DNA of 64,000 nucleotides from Pythium myriotylum (Eukaryota; Oomycota; Peronosporomycetes; Pythiales; Pythiaceae): NCBI GenBank assembly GCA_023091665.1, contig JALJCQ010000022.1, positions 1,364,001 to 1,428,000 of the forward strand, read 5' to 3'. Shown piece by piece: positions 58,545 to 64,000 of this stretch (position 1 is its first letter; each line of letters starts with the position of its first letter). The notes under the pieces were generated by a model. It saw only the letters and a program-made list of their open reading frames with translations, ran no database searches and was not told where the DNA came from. The position numbers and the translations under genes were made by a program.

Positions 58545-58564
58545 CCCCCCCCCCCCCCCCCCCC
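58545..58564 (+). repeat. Poly-C tract (20 C)
   Basis: Uninterrupted C run about 48 bp before the nicastrin ATG, followed by a CT-rich leader. Likely length-variable. Confidence 0.95.
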
Positions 58565-58612
58565 TCTACTCTCTACTCCTTCATTTTCTCTCTCTCTCTT
58601 TCTCCATCACTC

Positions 58613-60751
58613 ATGTGGCTCCTTTCGTGTCTGCTGCTCTCGTTGTTCTCATCAGCCCACGCGGCCAAACTCACGGCCGGCAAGCCAGAGCGCTTGGTCG
58701 CCAGTGGCGGCGAATGCGTACGGCTCTTCAACTCGCAGGGCGCAGTCGGTTGCAGGAGCCTCTCGACCAATGACATGGCCGCTCTCTTCCCTGTCGAGAG
58801 CGAGAGTGAGCTTGCTGCGTGGCTGAGCGACACCAGCGACGTAGCCAAGCGCGTGCTCGTGATACCTGAGCACCTTCTCACAACGGACCTGCTCACCATG
58901 GCCAAGAGTCGGCTCGCCGGCATCTTCGCGTACCCGGCGAGTGGCCACAACGTGAGCTTTGCGTTGACGTCGCCACAGGGCGACGGCTCGCCCGACGCCT
59001 CGCTCAACCCGTTCGCGAGCCAGAAAGTCGCGTGGAACCCTGACGGACTCGGTGTCGTGGGGCAGCAGGTTGCGCATCCGATCGTGCTGCTGCAGGACGA
59101 AGCACTCGGCAAGACATTTCTCGCACGTGCCAAGCAGAACCGCAGGCCCGAGTCCGGGGCCACGTACCGCGCTGTGATGAACTTCTACTACGGGCCCGAG
59201 GACATGGACTCGCGCCGGTGTCTGCGCTTCACCGACATCTATGGTGAACGCGCGCCACGGTGCGACCCGATCGGCGGACAGAGTGCTTGGGGCGTGCGTG
59301 GTGACCGCTCGGCCAACGAGACGATCGTTGTGATGGCCGCGATGGACGCCAACGGACTCGCACATGCACTTGTTTCTAGAGCGAACGAGGCTGCTTCAGG
59401 CGTCGTCGCGTTGCTCGCGGCCGCCAAGGCCCTCCAGGCGATCCCTGACACGGAGTTCAGCAAGCAGATCGTCTTCGCGCTGTTCCAGGGAGAGAAGTTC
59501 GGGTTCGTGGGCTCGCGACGGTTCCTTCAGGATCTCACCAAGGCCGAGAAGCACGGAGAGCGGCTCTGCTCGTCGCGGGTGAAGAGGTCAAATTCGCCGT
59601 TTGGCTCGGAGTTCTGCTCCAGCCCGGTGTACCCGAGCCTCGAATTCGCGACTGTAAAGCCGTCGACGTTCACGTACGCGATCGCGGTGGATCAGGTGGG
59701 GCGGCTGACCAAGTCGGGCAACTTCAGCATCCACGTCAACCCGAAGGGCGAGACCACAGCGCTCGTCAAAACGATTGTGAGTGCGCCGTCGGCAAAGGCC
59801 AAGTTCAGTAGGGGCTCTGTGGCCGCGTTGCCACCTTCCCCGCTGCTGTCGTTTGTGAATGAGAACGAGTTTGGGCGGAAAGACCTCGCGAGTGCTGTCA
59901 TCGCTGGCTACGACTCGGCGTTCGTGGGCGCCTACGGTAGTCGCCACGACGTGGTCGGCAGTGTTGACGTTGACGCCGTCGTGCAGGCAGCACAGGTGCT
60001 GGCGGAGACGGTGTACTCGCTCGGCGCGAAGAGTGTGTCATCGTCGTCGATGACCAAGATCCAAGTCGGCAAGGCGTTAGTGGAGGCCATGCTTTCGTGT
60101 CTCTCAGAGGACTGGGAATGCGACTTGATGGTGAAATACTCGACGCCGTGGGTCAAGACGATGATCAAGTACCTCAAGCTGGTCGAGAATTCGTGGCCGG
60201 CGGGTCACCAGCCGCCGACAATGTACTGCGGTGTGCTGGAGATCGACAGACAGCCCCTTGTGATCACGGAAGCCAACAAGAAGAGCTACACGTCCGTGAC
60301 GAGCTTCAACGGTTCGTGGTCGGACGACGCCAACCTCGTCAAGCTCTTCCCGACGGCCTACGAGGTCTTCTCCCGCGCATTTCTTGCAGCTTCGCTCGCC
60401 GACATCGATGCGATGACCGAAAAGCCATGCCAGAAGTCCCAGGACTGCGACGGCGTCGACATGGAGTGCGTGTACCCGGGCAAGTGTGCCAGCCGGCGAG
60501 CCCACTTTCACGACGCCTACTCCCCCGGGCTCACTCGAACCCCAGTCATCAAGGTCTACGACATCGTGGATGAGAGCATGCCCCTGTGGGCTGAGCCACG
60601 GTGGGACTTGGGTGTGGGTGGGTACGTGTTCCCGGACCCAGGCGAGCTCATCGGCTGGCTCGCGCTCGCGCTCGGAGTCGTCGTCACTGGTGTGGGGATG
60701 GTCGTTTCACGACGGATTCTGGCGAGCCTAGAGAAGAACAAGGTCTTGTAA
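58613..60751 (+). CDS. NCSTN homologue: Nicastrin-like gamma-secretase subunit
   Basis: A 712-residue type I membrane protein. MWLLSCLLLSLFSSAHA is the signal peptide. The ectodomain follows nicastrin: VASGGECVRLFNSQGAVGCR near the start; NPDGLGVVGQQVAHPIVLL; MAAMDANGLAHALVSRANEA followed by ASGVVALLAAAKAL, the aminopeptidase-like fold; and FALFQGEKFGFVGSRRFLQD, the equivalent of the DYIGS region (here without DYIGS itself). A single membrane helix near the C-terminus (GWLALALGVVVTGVGMVV) is followed by a short basic tail. Scaffold and gatekeeper of gamma-secretase with presenilin, APH-1 and PEN-2, which are not in the window. Normal length. Confidence 0.88.
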   Translation: MWLLSCLLLSLFSSAHAAKLTAGKPERLVASGGECVRLFNSQGAVGCRSLSTNDMAALFPVESESELAAWLSDTSDVAKRVLVIPEHLLTTDLLTMAKSRLAGIFAYPASGHNVSFALTSPQGDGSPDASLNPFASQKVAWNPDGLGVVGQQVAHPIVLLQDEALGKTFLARAKQNRRPESGATYRAVMNFYYGPEDMDSRRCLRFTDIYGERAPRCDPIGGQSAWGVRGDRSANETIVVMAAMDANGLAHALVSRANEAASGVVALLAAAKALQAIPDTEFSKQIVFALFQGEKFGFVGSRRFLQDLTKAEKHGERLCSSRVKRSNSPFGSEFCSSPVYPSLEFATVKPSTFTYAIAVDQVGRLTKSGNFSIHVNPKGETTALVKTIVSAPSAKAKFSRGSVAALPPSPLLSFVNENEFGRKDLASAVIAGYDSAFVGAYGSRHDVVGSVDVDAVVQAAQVLAETVYSLGAKSVSSSSMTKIQVGKALVEAMLSCLSEDWECDLMVKYSTPWVKTMIKYLKLVENSWPAGHQPPTMYCGVLEIDRQPLVITEANKKSYTSVTSFNGSWSDDANLVKLFPTAYEVFSRAFLAASLADIDAMTEKPCQKSQDCDGVDMECVYPGKCASRRAHFHDAYSPGLTRTPVIKVYDIVDESMPLWAEPRWDLGVGGYVFPDPGELIGWLALALGVVVTGVGMVVSRRILASLEKNKVL

Positions 60752-61285
60752 CAACGTTGGCGCAGAATGGGATTGGAGCACTCGTAGATCCGCAGTATTC
60801 AGTCGTTGTGCTCGAAAGAAGATTGGTCCAGAAGTCGTAAGCATGATGGCGTGAAGGATTTGCAATCTGGTCGCAGCTGACTTCGCTCGAGCCATGTGGC
60901 TTTGAGTGTGGATGAGATGGGTTTCTCTAAACTAAAGTATAACTAGACAGACAAAGGATGGCAAACGACGGACAGTCCGTCGTGATCGCGGTGATTACCA
61001 GGCGTCTTCAAGTGGCTTCGAGGGGTCGTTCCACATTGCGAGCACGTGGACGAGGCGCGCGTCTTCTGGCTCTCAGTGGGAACATGACTCAAGACGTGAA
61101 CTTTGCCTCGCCAGCTGTGGCCACGCTATGGTGGCGGACAAAACAGCAGTTCGCTGTTCATCGCAGACAACCTCAATGTTTTGTAGATGAAATGGTCCGT
61201 CTGGGATCAGTCGGGGGGGGTAGAAGTCGGTGTCGTCAGACGACACTCGGTTATCTCAGGGAGCTGGTGTATAAGGTCTCCGTTG
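60752..61285. other. Intergenic upstream of zincin B
   Basis: The frame of the next gene is open here back to 60958, but the sequence shows no family features and lies upstream of the initiator. No separate gene. Confidence 0.4.
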
Positions 61286-61300
61286 TCATGCTCACTTTTG
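61286..61300 (+). promoter_or_regulatory. Initiator-like site of zincin B
   Basis: TCATGCTCACTTTTG resembles the oomycete initiator and lies about 12 bp before the ATG at 61312. A GTATAAG at 61269-61275 is a possible TATA-like element. Confidence 0.45.
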
Positions 61301-61311
61301 GATCCGCCACC

Positions 61312-62400
61312 ATGGTACGATCCACCGCCATGAGCCGCTCACGCTTCGTGCTCTTCGCGACTCTTCTACTTCTTGCTACCTGTATCGCTTCGACCGACGC
61401 GGCATGCCGAGCCAAGACCAATGCGCCGACTCCTTCCCCCACCCCCACACAAGACGACACCGTCGGTGGCGAAGGAGACGATGCCCTCACGCCTGCTCCG
61501 AAGACCAAGACCCCCAAGCCCAAGAAGACCCGCAAGCCCAAGGCAACCACGGCTGCTCCAGCTACAAGGCCTGCGTCGGGTGATGCTGCGACGGTTCCAC
61601 TGCCCTCGAGCAACAGCACCAAGACCGGTGGCAAGTGCGTGACAGGCGACCCGGACAAGTACATCAGCAAGCAGTACGTCGACTGGATCTTCGAGAAGCG
61701 CATGAAGCCGTTCTTCGACTACTGCCGTGTCGTGCTCTTCGACCAGCTCATGACGAGCAATGGCAAGCTGAGCTACTGCATCCGCTGGGACTCGCCCAAC
61801 AAGCTGCAGAAGAGCCTCGCCAGCAAGTTCAAGGCCATGCTCGAGCGCCAGCACGCGCAGTGGAACAAGTGGCTCGTTGGGTACGGCTGCTGGCCGTTCG
61901 ACAAGATCGAGGTCGAGATGGTGGGTGTGGCCGTGCGCGACAAGTCGCTGCTCGACTGGAGCGACGACTCGCTCGGCCCGATCCACGTCGGCATCCTCGA
62001 CAATGAAGGCGTCCCCAAGTGCCCAGATGCCTGCTACAAACATCGCGACTTCGAGTCGCTCGCTGACACGAGCGCGTGCAAGGGCATGCCTTTCGACGTG
62101 TCCTTCTGGCCGACGAACAAGCTCGGCGGTGGCACTGGCACTGAATGGGGCCAGCGAGTCGATGAGGACCACGTTCGAGAGACCATCGACGCCGACGCAT
62201 CGGTCATCACGGCCCATGAGATCGGCCACACGTTCGGGCTCCCCGACTTCTACAACAAGACGACGGACTGGCCGGGAGACGATCTGCCGCCGCTCATCAT
62301 GGTCGCGGGTTCGTCGATGACGGTGACCGAGGGAGACGGGTGGCTCGTGCGTCGGGGCTGGGAGTATGTGCGTAACCGCTGGCCGGCTACGAGCGGCTAA
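61312..62400 (+). CDS. Secreted zincin-like metalloprotease (paralogue B)
   Basis: 362 residues. The signal peptide is in MSRSRFVLFATLLLLATCIA, preceded by a six-residue MVRSTA start in a strong GCCACC-ATG-G context. A Pro/Thr/Lys-rich linker (about 38-110) is followed by CVTGDPDKYISKQYVDWIFE, the same domain start as in the other two copies. The metal site is HEIGHTFGLPDFY near 307. It is the more divergent copy: FFDYCRVVLFDQLM replaces HFNFNNFIFDQLM, adding a Cys. An alternative start is 61330 (MSRSRF). Extracellular; substrate unknown. Confidence 0.82.
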   Translation: MVRSTAMSRSRFVLFATLLLLATCIASTDAACRAKTNAPTPSPTPTQDDTVGGEGDDALTPAPKTKTPKPKKTRKPKATTAAPATRPASGDAATVPLPSSNSTKTGGKCVTGDPDKYISKQYVDWIFEKRMKPFFDYCRVVLFDQLMTSNGKLSYCIRWDSPNKLQKSLASKFKAMLERQHAQWNKWLVGYGCWPFDKIEVEMVGVAVRDKSLLDWSDDSLGPIHVGILDNEGVPKCPDACYKHRDFESLADTSACKGMPFDVSFWPTNKLGGGTGTEWGQRVDEDHVRETIDADASVITAHEIGHTFGLPDFYNKTTDWPGDDLPPLIMVAGSSMTVTEGDGWLVRRGWEYVRNRWPATSG

Positions 62401-62810
62401 GCCTTTATGGGTGGTGTAGTTGAGACGAAAGTGAGTTAGAAGTAACCGTGGTTAAGGCTCAACTTCTGTTGCAATGACTTACCCTTGTTCATTCCCCAGA
62501 CAGCAGTTGGTGAATATCTTGGTTGGAGTGACCCCGTACATTCCTTCAGCCCAACACAGGGGCGTACAGGTTGAGTGGGTGACCAACCCCTGATCTAGGC
62601 TGGGAGCTCTGTAATCCTTACGGACCGTTCCACTTTACGAGACCAAACGCAAGAGACTCCTGCATCATGATGAAGACGCCGTAACTGGTGTGTGCAAGCT
62701 GATTGTATTCCTCCTCTTACAGCTTCGTGTTTCCCACACATTGAAACCGAGTTTTTTTTAACAAACCCGGGCTCTACATACAACAACGAAGATAATAAAG
62801 GTGACCGAAT
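62401..62810. other. Intergenic between convergent zincin genes
   Basis: Ordinary composition with one short T run at about 62752-62760. No gene or RNA seen. Confidence 0.4.
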
Positions 62811-63908
62811 CTAGCCACTCGTCGACGGGTAACGCGAACGCACGTTCTCCCATGCGCGGCGGATGAGCCAGCCATCGCCCTCCGTGACGCTCTGCGACGC
62901 GCCGGCGACCATGATAAGTGGCGGTAGGTCATCGCCCGGCTTGTCGCCCTTCTCGTAAAAGTCCGGCAGGCCGAAGCCGTGGCCGATCTCGTGAGATACG
63001 ATCACCGACGAGTCCGAGTCCAGCAGACTGAGCATGTTGGCCTCATCCACGCGCTGGCCCCAGTCACCGCCAGCACCTCCTCCTTGCCCGAGCGTCGGCC
63101 ATAGTGACATATCGAACGGCTTGCCCTTGCACGCACTCGTGTCCGAGCTCTTCTCGAAGTTGCGGTGCTTGTAGCAGGCCTCGGGACACATGGGGATGCC
63201 GTCCGAGTCGAGCACTTTCTCGTGGATCGGGCCGAGCGAGTCGTCGCTCCAATCGAGCAGCGACTTGTCACGCACTGCCACGCCCACCATCTCGACCTCA
63301 ATCTTCTCGAAGGGCCAGCAGCCGTAGCCTGTGAGCCACTTGTTCCAGTGCGCGTACTGACGCTCGAGCATGGCCTTGAACTTGCTGGCCGTGGCCTTGG
63401 ACAACTTATTAGTCGAGTCCCAGCGGATGCAGTAGCTGAGTTTGCCGTTGTTGGTCATGAGCTGGTCGAAGATGAAGTTGTTGAAATTGAAATGCGGCTT
63501 CATGCGCTTCTCCCAGATCCAGTCGACGTACTGCTTGCTGATGTACTTGTCCGGATCGCCCGTCACGCACTTGCCGCCGCTCTTGTTGGCTGGGAGACCC
63601 GCCGTGCTATTGCCACTGTTAACGTTGGTGATCGCGCCGTTGGCTCCACCATTGTTCTTCTTGTTGCCGTTGCCGTTGTTCTTGTTGCCTCCATTGTTGT
63701 TGTTGTTGCCTCCGTTATTGTTGTTGCCATTGTTACCATTATTAGCATTATTGCCATTGTTGTTGCCATTGTTGTTGCCATTGCTGTTTCCGTTGTTGTT
63801 TCCGTTGTTGTTGTTGTTCCCGTTGTTGCCATTGTTGTTGTTCTTGGCGTTGTTGTTGCCATTATTGCTGTTATTGTTTCCGTTGTTTCGGTTGTTGTTA
63901 TTGCCGTT

Positions 63909-64000
<92 letters not shown>
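62811..64000 (-). CDS. Secreted zincin-like metalloprotease (paralogue C) with poly-Asn linker, 5' end missing
   Basis: The frame is open from the stop at 62811 to the window edge, about 396 residues, with no start in view. The C-terminal domain (about 250 residues) starts CVTGDPDKYISKQYVDWIWE and ends RSRYPSTSG. It is almost identical to paralogue A over about 750 bp; the few changes include PMCPEACYKH for PKCPDDCYKH. The metal site HEIGHGFGLPDFY is present. Where A and B have a Pro/Thr/Lys linker, this copy has about 140 residues of Asn with Gly, Lys and Ser, encoded by GTT/ATT complement triplets, ending in a pure (GTT)n repeat at the window edge. The signal peptide must lie beyond 64000. 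Confidence 0.8.
63640..64000 (-). repeat. (AAC)n/(AAT)n trinucleotide tract encoding poly-Asn
   Basis: Mostly AAC and AAT codons on the minus strand, broken by GGC/GGA, then nearly pure AAC from about 63910 to the edge. In frame with paralogue C throughout; I checked the codons and saw no stop. Confidence 0.9.

Larger units (their letters stand above)
58015..58612. other. Intergenic between PCCA and nicastrin
   Basis: Contains two adjacent perfect hairpins (58095-58159) just after PCCA and a poly-C tract (58545-58564) just before nicastrin. No gene supported. Confidence 0.5.

Noticed and set aside
60958..61311. Extended N-terminus for zincin B
   Set aside because: The frame is open but has no signal peptide. 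The signal peptide, strong start context and initiator all point to 61312 or 61330.
63563..63862. 99-codon Met/Thr-rich frame in the AAC tract
   Set aside because: It is the same trinucleotide repeat read in another frame (ACA/ACC Thr). The Asn frame joins the zincin domain without a stop and is the coding one.

Overview
The window looks like nuclear DNA of an oomycete, most likely a Pythium-type species. The reasons are: protein-coding genes with few, short GT-AG introns; flagellate-associated genes (ARL3-like and WDR19/IFT144-like); two-domain START plus zinc-finger and secreted zincin families of the kind common in oomycetes; Crinkler-like P-loop ATPases; and transcription starts that resemble the oomycete initiator (GCTCATTYYNCAWTTT) just upstream of several ATGs. 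Species-level assignment is inference.

Layout. 1-9.4 kb is mostly conserved: the 3' end of an unknown gene, a small secreted Tyr/Gly protein, a PXK/Slob-like pseudokinase, mitochondrial succinyl-CoA ligase beta (two introns), ARL3 (one intron), a coiled-coil protein and a broken GH31 glycosidase. About 9.4-50.4 kb is an accessory block. It holds four copies or remnants of one NAD(P)-dependent reductase, three Crinkler/RHSP-like NTPase genes plus an inverted 5' fragment of one, a beta-trefoil protein with a possible pore-forming front half, a GPI-anchored Cys-rich protein, a VIT1 iron/manganese transporter, and a truncated WDR19 propeller with a C-terminal membrane helix. It also holds RNase H relics, a full-length LTR retrotransposon with apparently identical LTRs and a 5-bp target duplication, a frameshifted secreted lipoxygenase, an isocyanide synthase fused to an Fe(II)/2-oxoglutarate dioxygenase, and a pogo-type transposon. 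50.4-64 kb returns to conserved genes (protein phosphatase inhibitor 2, START/zinc-finger protein, propionyl-CoA carboxylase alpha, nicastrin), interspersed with three paralogous secreted zincins. The last zincin runs off the end through a poly-Asn tract.

How the genes fit together. The conserved genes are independent housekeeping units: mitochondrial propionate/succinate metabolism (PCCA feeds methylmalonyl-CoA towards succinyl-CoA, on which the ligase acts), cilium, gamma-secretase and phosphatase control. The accessory block looks like a fast-evolving compartment of secreted or effector-like genes among mobile DNA. The strongest candidate for something new is the isocyanide synthase-dioxygenase gene at 44448-46325. 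The Crinkler-like family and the membrane-anchored WDR19 derivative are next. All functions are read from sequence by eye; no database search was run.
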